Shown here: positions 1-5,465 of the stretch, in pieces
Numbering within the stretch: position 1 is the first letter of the stretch
Layout of the letters: each line of letters opens with the position of its first letter
Assembly: GCA_009914645.1 (NCBI GenBank)
Contig: VFLB01000078.1
Location: 1-7,637 of the forward strand
Direction: 5' to 3'
Origin: Synechococcaceae bacterium Bin_79_3
Lineage (GTDB): Bacteria > Cyanobacteriota > Cyanobacteriia > PCC-6307 > Cyanobiaceae
Length of the DNA: 7,637 bases
Notes under the pieces: generated by a model
Database searches by the model: none
What the model saw: only the letters and a program-made list of their open reading frames with translations
Told to the model about the DNA's origin: nothing
Made by a program: the position numbers and the translations under genes

Positions 1-1221
1 ATCGCTCCTGCCGTTAGCTCCTTCACACTCTCTGATTCCGCTCTCATAATTGGTGATACCGCTACCGTTACGCTCGTCTTCTCAGAAGCGGTAAGCGGCT
101 TTAGTAGCGCCGCTGATATCACTGCTCAAAATGGTTCGCTATCGGTGATGACGTCTGCCGATAACATCACCTGGACTGGCATCTTTACGCCAGCAACAGC
201 TATAGAAGATGCCACCAATATCCTCAGCCTTGCTAATAGCTATACCGATCTCGCTGGTAATACAGGCGTAACCGCCACAACGGCAAACTACAGCGTTGAT
301 ACCATCCCTACAGCCGAGACCACAGCACCCACAATTACCGGCATCACCGTCACCGGCAATCAGGTGCTGCTCCAGTTTTCAGAAGCACTTGACACAATCA
401 ACCTGCCCACCACTAATCGCTTCACGGTAACGGTGGCAAACGTGGTACGAGCAGTCTCTGCCCTTACTCCAGTTGTAGGGAACCCAACTCAGCTACTACT
501 CACTATCCCCGTCATACCCACCAGCGCACAAGTCCTAACGGTTGCCTACACAGACCTCACTGCTGGTAATGACGCCACTGGCGTTGTTCAGGATCTCGTC
601 GGCAATGACATGGCGACCACACCCACGCCACTCAACGCTGATACCTTCTCCACCGCAGCCACTGCCACCCTCGCCGTTAGCTACACCAACCTCACCCTCA
701 CCGGCGCTGCGGCCATAAATGGCACCGGCAACGCTCTCAATAACACCATCACGGGCAACAGCGGCAACAACACCCTTTCAGGTTTGGCGGGGAATGACAC
801 ACTTACCGGCGGCGCTGGAAACGACACCTTCATCGGTGGCGCTGGAGCCGATGTGCTTACGGGTGGCGCCGGCATAGACACCTTCCGCTTCGCTCTCGCC
901 GATTCCCGGCTGGCGTCCTTTGATCGCATCACCGACCTGGCGATCGGCACAGACCGCATCGACGGTCCCAACAACGTGAATGCCGCCAATCTTCGGGAAC
1001 TTGGCGCTGTCAGCGCCCTCACCCAAGCCGCCATTAGCATTGTTCTAACCAACGCCACCTTTGTTGGAAACGGTGCGGCTAGCTTCACCTACCTTGATGG
1101 CGCCACTACCCGCACCTTCCTGGCTCTGAATAACAACAACGCAGGCTTCAATGCCAACACCGACTCGATCCTTGAAATCACCGGCTACACAGGGCTACTA
1201 ACCAACCTCACTGTGGTTTAA
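1..1221 (+). CDS. C-terminal part of a large RTX/bluetail surface protein (5' end outside window)
   Basis: The frame is open from base 1 with no stop, so this is the last 406 residues of a longer protein; the internal ATG at 145 is not the true start. Four regions follow in order. Residues 1-101 are a bacterial Ig-like domain (LSDSALIIGDTATVTLVFSE, later DLAGNTG and a VDT end). Residues about 106-215 resemble the SWM/SwmB-type repeat (VLLQFSEALD, LTVAYTD, VQDLVGND). Residues about 241-296 carry RTX calcium-binding nonapeptides (GLAGNDTLT, GGAGNDTFI, GGAGADVLT). The last 110 residues (ADSRLASFDRITDLAIGTDR to the end) match the cyanobacterial bluetail C-terminal domain. Family knowledge: such proteins are usually exported by type I secretion through an uncleaved C-terminal signal, and the repeats fold on binding extracellular calcium. 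A cell-surface or adhesive role is inferred; the substrate or partner cannot be read. The protein is poor in charged residues and rich in Thr, Asn and Ala, as secreted repeat proteins often are. Confidence 0.93.
   Translation: MAPAVSSFTLSDSALIIGDTATVTLVFSEAVSGFSSAADITAQNGSLSVMTSADNITWTGIFTPATAIEDATNILSLANSYTDLAGNTGVTATTANYSVDTIPTAETTAPTITGITVTGNQVLLQFSEALDTINLPTTNRFTVTVANVVRAVSALTPVVGNPTQLLLTIPVIPTSAQVLTVAYTDLTAGNDATGVVQDLVGNDMATTPTPLNADTFSTAATATLAVSYTNLTLTGAAAINGTGNALNNTITGNSGNNTLSGLAGNDTLTGGAGNDTFIGGAGADVLTGGAGIDTFRFALADSRLASFDRITDLAIGTDRIDGPNNVNAANLRELGAVSALTQAAISIVLTNATFVGNGAASFTYLDGATTRTFLALNNNNAGFNANTDSILEITGYTGLLTNLTVV
721..888 (+). repeat. RTX calcium-binding nonapeptide repeats (protein-level)
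   Basis: A degenerate first unit (GTGNALNNTIT) is followed by GNSGNNTLS, GLAGNDTLT, GGAGNDTFI, GGAGADVLT and GGAGIDTFRF. These follow the consensus GGxGxDxUx, where Asp and Gly side chains and backbone form a parallel beta-roll that binds calcium. The units improve toward the consensus from N- to C-terminus. At DNA level the repeats have diverged (the GGAGxD codons differ between copies), so this is an old array and not a recent tandem expansion. Confidence 0.9.
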
Positions 1222-1287
1222 GCAGCGCTCGGCGCACTAGCGGGGTTCGAACTGGAATTGAGGGTTTGAGCGCCTGCCACCATCAAG

Positions 1288-1331
1288 AAGGTTCTAAGCG
1301 GCCTCACAACCGCTTAGAACCTTTTATTTTT
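1288..1331 (+). terminator. Rho-independent terminator of the RTX gene
   Basis: A perfect 14-bp inverted repeat (AAGGTTCTAAGCGG at 1288-1301 and its complement at 1310-1323) encloses an 8-nt loop. The right arm runs into the T-rich tract CTTTTATTTTT. It lies 66 bp after the RTX stop codon and points in the + direction. The opposite strand lacks a T tract after the stem, so it is unlikely to act both ways. The rest of the 1222-1370 gap shows no convincing gene. Confidence 0.92.
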
Positions 1332-1370
1332 GTAATTCACTTAGATTTGTTTTGTATCTCAGGCACTTAT

Positions 1371-1547
1371 ATGAATAATCCTCTCTGGATGCTGCTGCCC
1401 TGGGCGGTTTTCGCGTTTGCTGTTGGAATCAAGTTTTGGCGTATTACCAGCCTGTTTCGCCGCCACGTGCTTGTTAAATCCCAAGGCGTAGAAGGTTTTA
1501 GAAAAACCCTCGAGCGAATCTGGGCTAAAGATCAACAGACAGCATAA
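1371..1547 (+). CDS. Small single-helix membrane protein, 58 aa, unknown function
   Basis: This encodes MNNPLWMLLPWAVFAFAVGI followed by a basic tail. Residues 5-22 form one hydrophobic helix. The rest (KFWRITSLFRRH, then a helical stretch ending ERIWAKDQQTA) is positively charged and probably cytoplasmic by the positive-inside rule, with the N-terminus outside. I chose ATG 1371 over the in-frame TTG at 1266 because the longer version would read through the terminator hairpin at 1288-1331. The size and composition resemble short uncharacterised membrane proteins annotated in picocyanobacteria, but I cannot name a family. There is no good Shine-Dalgarno sequence. The AT-rich stretch between the terminator and the ATG (1324-1370) probably contains its promoter, so it is likely transcribed independently of the RTX gene. 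Confidence 0.75.
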   Translation: MNNPLWMLLPWAVFAFAVGIKFWRITSLFRRHVLVKSQGVEGFRKTLERIWAKDQQTA

Positions 1548-1580
1548 TTACAACTCAGTTAAATTTGTAAAATTGAAATT

Positions 1581-1823
1581 ATGGCATCAAGATTAACCAG
1601 GGAATTTGCGCCTTTAGAACCAAATGCTAATCACTCCATCGTTTGCATTGGAGGTTCCGGAGGTGATGAATTTTTCTATTGCAATGAACAGGGTGATGTA
1701 GCAACGTTGATCTCGAACTATAAAGAAAAATATAAAAAAATTACTGGATTTGCGCTAGTTAAAGTGGCGGTTTACAATATTGATTCAATTGCAACAACCC
1801 ATATTATTGGTATCAATCTGTAG
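1581..1823 (+). CDS. Hypothetical protein, 80 aa, AT-rich
   Basis: I do not recognise this protein. It begins at an ATG 33 bp after the 58-aa gene on the same strand. It has no signal peptide or membrane segment. Visible features are a Gly-rich turn (CIGGSGGDE, residues 22-30), a second Cys at 34, a Lys-rich helix (SNYKEKYKKI, about 45-54) and a beta-prone C-terminus (FALVKVAVYNID, HIIGINL). The mix suggests a small soluble alpha/beta protein. GC content is low (about 32% in the 60 bases from 1681), well below the flanking RTX gene. No clear ribosome binding site precedes it; a CATAAT -10-like hexamer at 1543-1548 overlaps the previous stop codon. It could be a fast-evolving accessory gene or a chance open frame. 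Confidence 0.5.
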   Translation: MASRLTREFAPLEPNANHSIVCIGGSGGDEFFYCNEQGDVATLISNYKEKYKKITGFALVKVAVYNIDSIATTHIIGINL

Positions 1824-1847
1824 AATTTTTAAATCTTTTTTCGAATC

Positions 1848-2021
1848 TTATTTATTAATTGCTTTCCAAACCCACCAAGCAACAAGCCCCCCAAAGACCC
1901 AAGGCAAAAGCGCCCTAAAAATCAACAATGCAAAAATAACCACAACGGCAGAAATAGCGGTGCGTTTTGCAATTGCCTTTGCTTCATCACTCATAAAACG
2001 CCAACGGGGGATAATAGCCAT
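1848..2021 (-). CDS. Small membrane protein, 57 aa, unknown function
   Basis: Reading the minus strand from ATG 2021 gives MAIIPRWRFMSDEAKAIAKR, then a long hydrophobic segment (TAISAVVVIFALLIFRALLP, residues 21-40), then WVFGGLVAWWVWKAINK and a TAA stop. The hydrophobic stretch covers residues 22-52 and could be two short helices split by the Pro at 40, or one helix plus an amphipathic Trp-rich tail. The N-terminal 20 residues are charged and probably cytoplasmic. Codons look natural and the protein pattern is coherent, unlike the opposite-strand frame over the same bases. It lies 38 bp downstream of the serine hydrolase on the same strand, yet has its own promoter-like extended -10 (2043-2051). 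It converges on the 80-aa gene with a 24-bp AT-rich gap. No family is recognised. Confidence 0.78.
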   Translation of the reverse strand: MAIIPRWRFMSDEAKAIAKRTAISAVVVIFALLIFRALLPWVFGGLVAWWVWKAINK

Positions 2022-2042
2022 CGCACAACACTAATTAAATTT

Positions 2043-2051
2043 ATTATAACA
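2043..2051 (-). promoter_or_regulatory. Extended -10 promoter for the 57-aa gene
   Basis: On the minus strand the sequence reads TGTTATAAT, a perfect TATAAT with the TGn extension. No good -35 hexamer is found at 16-18 bp, which is acceptable for extended -10 promoters. The start of transcription would fall near 2036, giving a leader of about 15 nt before ATG 2021, consistent with the absence of a Shine-Dalgarno sequence. Confidence 0.5.
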
Positions 2052-2059
2052 AAACGCGA

Positions 2060-2983
2060 TCAGCGCAATATTTTCCAAAGCTTGGTTGCTAGATCAGGCA
2101 GGAATTGTTCATTGGCGGCCCATTGGCGGCCTTCACTAAAAACTACCAACATAAAAGGTGGGCAATCCGGCACCTCGCAGTAGGCAGCATCGTGGCGCGC
2201 CGTACTCATCCAGCCAGCTTTACTCCATAAACAACTTCCCTCTGGCAGTCCTCCCCCCAAAAAGCCATCCACCTGGTTTTCCGGATCAGCCTTGCGATCA
2301 GCAATATCCAAACTGCGAGCTATCGCACCACGAAGCCTGGCTCCTGCCAGTGGCGATTGCCAGGCACCAGCAATCACGGCATGGAGCAATCGAGCCGTGA
2401 TATCAGTGTTTAAAAGGTTGCGATTTTCTTTATTAGGGCCATAAAACTGGTGTTCGCGGCCGTAGGGGCCATCAGTCCAAGTTTTTTGGCAGGCGTTACA
2501 ACCCTCCCATTCCGCCCAGCCCAATTTCTCAAACCATTGATTAACCAACAAGCGTTGGCGCGCCCAACTATTAAGTGGATCTTCAGGCAACTCAGCTCCA
2601 CTGCTTGTACCCGTTAATAAATCCACCACAAATGAAGTGGCATCATTACTTGAATCTTGCAACATCGCCCTGAAGGCGCGGCGCAACTCTGCCCCATCTA
2701 GCAATAAATCACGGGCTAACCAGCTTTCAATCGCAGCGCCATAAAAAAGTTTCACCACACTGGCGGGATATCGCAACTGCTGCCCCTGATAACTCGCCCC
2801 TTTTATGGGTAATTGCCAAAAGTCTTCGTTGTTAAGTGAAGAGGCAATATCAATTGGCGAATTGTTGTAAACCACCCAGGTAGCGCTGATATTGCTTAAT
2901 TCTTCCGGCGCCAGCTCTGTTATTTCAGCAAGCGCAGTGCTTAATTGCTCCCCCAGCTGTGGATCCTGGCTGTAGAACGCCAT
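2060..2983 (-). CDS. Serine hydrolase of the class A beta-lactamase / DD-peptidase fold, leaderless
   Basis: This is a 307-residue protein with the penicillin-recognising enzyme motifs: S75-V-V-K78 in RYPASVVKLF (nucleophile Ser75, general base Lys78), S111-S-N113 in DSSNDATS, and K255-A-G257 in WSKAGW. Conserved-looking blocks between them include WTDGPYGREHQFYGPNKENR (about 169-188) and DGFLGGGLPEG (about 239-249). The order fits the family, but the spacing differs from TEM-type enzymes (S70-S130-K234): only 36 residues from Ser75 to the SxN motif and 144 from there to KxG. The ATG at 2983 is the furthest possible start because an in-frame stop sits at 2999-3001, and the N-terminus (MAFYSQDPQLGEQL) is not a signal peptide, so the product is predicted to be cytosolic. 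Likely role: hydrolysis of a peptide or ester, perhaps a muropeptide; true beta-lactamase activity is not supported. It is divergent from an NlpC/P60 gene with 17 bp between starts. Confidence 0.85.
   Translation of the reverse strand: MAFYSQDPQLGEQLSTALAEITELAPEELSNISATWVVYNNSPIDIASSLNNEDFWQLPIKGASYQGQQLRYPASVVKLFYGAAIESWLARDLLLDGAELRRAFRAMLQDSSNDATSFVVDLLTGTSSGAELPEDPLNSWARQRLLVNQWFEKLGWAEWEGCNACQKTWTDGPYGREHQFYGPNKENRNLLNTDITARLLHAVIAGAWQSPLAGARLRGAIARSLDIADRKADPENQVDGFLGGGLPEGSCLWSKAGWMSTARHDAAYCEVPDCPPFMLVVFSEGRQWAANEQFLPDLATKLWKILR
2110..2131. repeat. 11-bp tandem direct repeat inside the serine hydrolase
   Basis: CATTGGCGGCC occurs twice back to back. On the coding (minus) strand it encodes RQWAANEQ near the C-terminus. 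Because 11 is not a multiple of 3, the two copies are read in different frames, and gain or loss of one unit would shift the frame about 20 residues before the stop. Confidence 0.85.
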
Positions 2984-3000
2984 TGCAAAGGCACATTGCT

Positions 3001-3732
3001 ATGGAAACCCTAGTCAGCCTGCCAAATCGAAGCCTGCAGCCCCTCAGCTGCTGGCAATTAACTAACCCACTTGATCTCTACAGCAATGCAAGGGGCATGG
3101 GGCTTGCCACGCAAGCCTGGCCTGGCCGCTGTTTAAAAATTTTGGCGACACCAACAGAGGGGCGGCGCCAGTTGGTGCAACTAAAAGAAGATGGCTACCG
3201 CGGCTGGATCGAACCGCAACGACTAGTTGGCACTGAGGTGAACGGTGAGGCGGGGCGTCCCCGGCAGCTCAACGCCCCTGCTATCGATGCCCTCATACCA
3301 AAGCTGCTAGCAAACGCAATTGCTGCCATGGCAATTCCGAATACCTATCTATGGGGCGGCAGTGTGGGGCCAGATTTCGATTGCTCAGGATTGATTCAAC
3401 GTTTGTTTGCTGATCTTGGTGTTTGGATTCCAAGGGATGCCTATCAACAAGAGCGCTTCTGTAATGCCGTAGCAACTAGCAACACCTGCTTCAGTTTGCT
3501 GGCCCCCGGAGATCTGATCTTTTTTGGCAACCCCCAACGTTGCAGCCACGTGGGGCTACATCTAGGAAACGGCAGATATTTGCATAGCTCCGGGATAAGC
3601 CATGGCCGTAATGGCATCGGTATCGATGCCTTATGGGCAAGCGATAAGCACCCTGTTGCCAGCCATTACAGGGCAGAAATACGTGGTGCTGGCAGAGTGC
3701 AGCGCTGCCACGATGGCAGTTACCTTCCCTAA
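3001..3732 (+). CDS. SH3b-NlpC/P60 cysteine endopeptidase (gamma-D-glutamyl-diamino acid type)
   Basis: From ATG 3001 the product has 243 residues. Residues about 14-80 form an SH3b-like beta domain (LTNPLDLYSNA, KEDGYRGWIEPQRLVG). Residues about 95-243 are the NlpC/P60 domain with YLWGG before the nucleophile. The catalytic triad is visible: Cys128 in DFDCSG, His183 in CSHVGLHLG and His195 in RYLHSSG. The layout matches the cyanobacterial enzymes of known structure from Anabaena and Nostoc (AvPCP/NpPCP), which cut the D-Glu to diamino acid bond in peptides with a free N-terminal L-Ala and are linked to murein recycling. No signal peptide is seen. An in-frame GTG at 2959 would add 14 polar residues and overlap the divergent gene; ATG 3001 is preferred. 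The 3' end overlaps the next gene by 20 bp, suggesting translational coupling. Confidence 0.92.
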   Translation: METLVSLPNRSLQPLSCWQLTNPLDLYSNARGMGLATQAWPGRCLKILATPTEGRRQLVQLKEDGYRGWIEPQRLVGTEVNGEAGRPRQLNAPAIDALIPKLLANAIAAMAIPNTYLWGGSVGPDFDCSGLIQRLFADLGVWIPRDAYQQERFCNAVATSNTCFSLLAPGDLIFFGNPQRCSHVGLHLGNGRYLHSSGISHGRNGIGIDALWASDKHPVASHYRAEIRGAGRVQRCHDGSYLP

Positions 3733-4693
3733 CGCTTCTCCAGCCGTGACCATTTCCGTGGTGATACCTCTGTTTAACGAGGAGGAGAGCCTGCCGCTGC
3801 TGGTGGCTCAATTGCTCGGCACCATGCGCCATTTGGGCGAAACTTTTGAACTTGTATTGGTAGACGACGGCTCCAGCGATGGAACTGCAAAGGTGCTTAC
3901 CCAATTAAGCGAAACCACACCTGAATTAGTGGCTGTGTTGCTGCGGCGCAACTACGGCCAAACAGCTGCAATGGCCGCTGGATTTGATGCAAGTAAAGGG
4001 GAAGAGATCGTTACTTTGGATGGTGATTTACAAAATGATCCAGCCGACATCCCCTTGATGTTGCACAAGTTGCGGGAAGGCTTTGATCTGGTGAGCGGCT
4101 GGCGTCATCAACGTCAAGATGCCGCCTTAAGCCGTTTACTTCCTTCAAAACTGGCCAACCGTTTAATCGCATCAGTTACTGATGTGCAGCTACACGATTA
4201 CGGCTGTTCCTTAAAGGCCTATCGCCGTGAAGTGCTTGCAGATATGAATCTCTACGGTGAATTGCATCGCTTTCTGCCGGCTTTGGCCTCAATTGAGGGG
4301 GCGCGGATCACAGAACTGAAGGTGAATCATCAACCTCGCCGCTACGGCAAAAGTAAATACGGAATCGATCGAACTTTTCGTGTGTTGATGGATTTACTCA
4401 CGGTGTGGTTTATGAAACGTTTCCTCACCAGACCCATGCATGTATTTGGGTTTTGGGGGCTATTGGCAATCGTGGCGGGCAGCTTGATGGGTTTGCTGCT
4501 TGTGGCCGAAAAATTACTGGGCAACAACATCGCAAATCGGCCGCTGCTCACCCTTTGCGTGTTGTTGCTTTTGGCGGGGGTACAGCTCTTTTGTTTTGGC
4601 CTTCTCGGAGAGTTGATGATGCGCACTTATCACGAAAGCCAAGGACGCCCCATCTACCGAATCCGCGCCACCTTGAGGGGCAGTGCAGCTTGA
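3713..4693 (+). CDS. GT2 glycosyltransferase of the GtrB/DPM1-like type, membrane-anchored
   Basis: This encodes 326 residues. The GT-A catalytic domain opens with ISVVIPLFNEEESLPLL (14-30). DDGSSDGT (51-58) binds the nucleotide and the DxD-type motif DGDLQNDP (103-110) binds the metal. RRYGKSKYG (209-217) is typical of the bacterial DPM1-like group. Two transmembrane helices follow (about 243-268 and 277-301), then a short basic cytoplasmic tail. Family knowledge: such enzymes move a sugar from a nucleotide donor to polyprenyl phosphate on the cytosolic face, as for GtrB of Synechocystis; the lipid-linked sugar then serves envelope polysaccharide or glycan modification. The donor sugar cannot be told from sequence. 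ATG 3713 places the first beta strand close to the N-terminus, as is usual; an upstream ATG at 3602 would overlap the NlpC/P60 gene by 131 bp and add unrelated residues. It is probably co-transcribed with that gene. Confidence 0.92.
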   Translation: MAVTFPNASPAVTISVVIPLFNEEESLPLLVAQLLGTMRHLGETFELVLVDDGSSDGTAKVLTQLSETTPELVAVLLRRNYGQTAAMAAGFDASKGEEIVTLDGDLQNDPADIPLMLHKLREGFDLVSGWRHQRQDAALSRLLPSKLANRLIASVTDVQLHDYGCSLKAYRREVLADMNLYGELHRFLPALASIEGARITELKVNHQPRRYGKSKYGIDRTFRVLMDLLTVWFMKRFLTRPMHVFGFWGLLAIVAGSLMGLLLVAEKLLGNNIANRPLLTLCVLLLLAGVQLFCFGLLGELMMRTYHESQGRPIYRIRATLRGSAA

Positions 4694-4701
4694 ATTTTTA
4701 T
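4673..4701 (+). promoter_or_regulatory. Possible promoter for psaI-psaL
   Basis: TTGAGG (4673-4678) and TTTTAT (4696-4701) are separated by 17 bp, each matching four of six consensus bases. The -35 element lies within the last codons of the glycosyltransferase gene. Transcription would begin near 4708, leaving a leader of about 90 nt that contains the hairpin at 4751-4774. The match is modest and could be chance. Confidence 0.28.
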
Positions 4702-4750
4702 GACGCCTAAGCCCGGCAAATGAACCTGGGCGATTGAGGTTCGTACAGTC

Positions 4751-4774
4751 CGAGAGCTAGAGCTTTAGCTCTTG
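4751..4774 (+). promoter_or_regulatory. Stem-loop in the psaI leader
   Basis: CGAGAGCTA (4751-4759) pairs with TAGCTCTTG (4766-4774) through 9 pairs, one of them G-U, around the 6-nt loop GAGCTT. No T tract follows, so it is not a standard terminator of the glycosyltransferase gene. It ends 25 nt before the psaI start codon, where it could affect RNA stability, processing or ribosome access. The remaining gap bases (4694-4799) show no gene. Confidence 0.45.
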
Positions 4775-4799
4775 ATGTTCTCACAGGTGTTTTCAACCA

Positions 4800-4916
4800 A
4801 TGACGGGAGAATTTGCCGCAGCCTGGATGCCCTCGGTGTTCATACCACTGGTAGGAATCGGTTTGCCTGCAGTGGTTATGGCTTTGCTTTTTAATGTGAT
4901 TGAGGCTCGCGATTGA
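4800..4916 (+). CDS. psaI: Photosystem I reaction centre subunit VIII (PsaI)
   Basis: This is a 38-residue protein that starts [20 protein letters not shown] and ends VIEARD. It has the standard PsaI pattern: a short polar N-terminus with the AAAW-PS motif, one transmembrane helix (about 12-33), and an acidic IEA-type C-terminus on the other side of the membrane. In photosystem I it is a thylakoid membrane subunit that packs against PsaL and PsaM and stabilises PsaL, and so the trimer. Its length is normal for the family. The stop codon is followed after one base by the psaL start, so the two are almost certainly co-transcribed and coupled in translation. Only a weak AGG (4785-4787) precedes the start. 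Confidence 0.94.
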   Translation: MTGEFAAAWMPSVFIPLVGIGLPAVVMALLFNVIEARD

Positions 4917-4917
4917 G

Positions 4918-5409
4918 ATGACTGTCACCCCTGTCGCCGACCCCTGCGTCGGCAATCTGGCCACGCCTGTTAACAGCAGCTGGTTCACTAAGGCTTTTTT
5001 GAACGCCTTACCCGCCTATCGTCCATCCCTTTCCCCTAACCGCAGGGGCTTGGAAGTGGGCATGGCCCATGGCTTCTTCCTCTACGGACCCTTCAGTGTT
5101 TGCGGCCCTTTGCGCAACACCGATTACGCCGCTACAGCTGGCTTACTAGCTGCCGTTGGCTTGGTTTCAATCCTCACGGTGTGCCTATCGATTTATGGCA
5201 CCGCCGGCAGGGGTCCGAATGTGCAACCCCCTGATGCCACCATCGACAACCCTCCCGCCGACCTGTTCACCAAAGCTGGTTGGGCCGAATTTGCCAGTGG
5301 CTTTTGGTTAGGTGGTTGCGGTGGAGCTGCCTTTGCCTGGTTCCTTGCTGGCACTGCCTTGGTTTCACCATTGGTGAACATCGCAGGTGGTGTTTGGAGC
5401 GTGGGCTAA
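4918..5409 (+). CDS. psaL: Photosystem I reaction centre subunit XI (PsaL)
   Basis: This encodes 163 residues, normal for the family. It opens with [19 protein letters not shown], the N-terminal type seen in picocyanobacteria. The family signature [17 protein letters not shown] lies at 43-59, with Glu46 and His51 at positions that ligate chlorophyll in related PsaL structures. Next come [15 protein letters not shown] (63-77), a hydrophobic helix (about 74-93), the loop [20 protein letters not shown] (101-120) and the block [20 protein letters not shown] (121-140), which leads into the last helix. PsaL mediates contacts between photosystem I monomers in the trimer. ATG 4918 is preferred to an in-frame TTG at 4900 because the latter lies inside psaI and adds six unconserved residues. 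GAGG at 4902-4905, within psaI, is a possible ribosome binding site. Confidence 0.97.
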   Translation: MTVTPVADPCVGNLATPVNSSWFTKAFLNALPAYRPSLSPNRRGLEVGMAHGFFLYGPFSVCGPLRNTDYAATAGLLAAVGLVSILTVCLSIYGTAGRGPNVQPPDATIDNPPADLFTKAGWAEFASGFWLGGCGGAAFAWFLAGTALVSPLVNIAGGVWSVG

Positions 5410-5449
5410 CCCAAAGCCCCCCTTCCGCTGACAAGATCAGATAACTAGC

Positions 5450-5463
5450 GCAGGGATTCCTGC
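5450..5463 (+). promoter_or_regulatory. Small hairpin next to the RND gene start
   Basis: GCAGG and CCTGC form a 5-bp stem around GATT, ending two bases before ATG 5466. The left arm contains AGGG (5452-5455), the only Shine-Dalgarno-like sequence for the RND gene, so the stem could limit ribosome access. Such a short stem may also be chance. Confidence 0.3.
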
Positions 5464-5465
5464 TG

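Noticed and set aside
681..1088. Long minus-strand open frames opposite the RTX region
   Set aside because: Their products are low-complexity (runs of PAPPVS and VLLPLLPV) caused by reading the repeat codons backwards; the plus strand is a recognisable domain chain.
1330..1357. TTGTAA - 16 bp - TTGTAT as a promoter for the 58-aa gene
   Set aside because: The -10 candidate matches only three of six consensus bases; a promoter is likely in this gap but cannot be placed with confidence.
1266..1370. Upstream TTG start extending the 58-aa gene to 93 residues
   Set aside because: The extension would translate the terminator hairpin at 1288-1331 and gives unconserved-looking residues.
1780..2034. 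Plus-strand 84-aa open frame
   Set aside because: It overlaps the end of the 80-aa gene and lies opposite the 57-aa membrane protein, which has a better protein pattern and a promoter.
4538..4554. 17-bp exact match CGGCCGCTGCTCACCCT shared with 5493-5509
   Set aside because: Both copies encode RPLLTL at the start of a transmembrane helix and flanks do not match; chance similarity of membrane-segment codons is the simplest explanation, not a mobile or attachment site.
4707..4988. Minus-strand 93-aa open frame
   Set aside because: It lies opposite psaI and the start of psaL and has no recognisable features.
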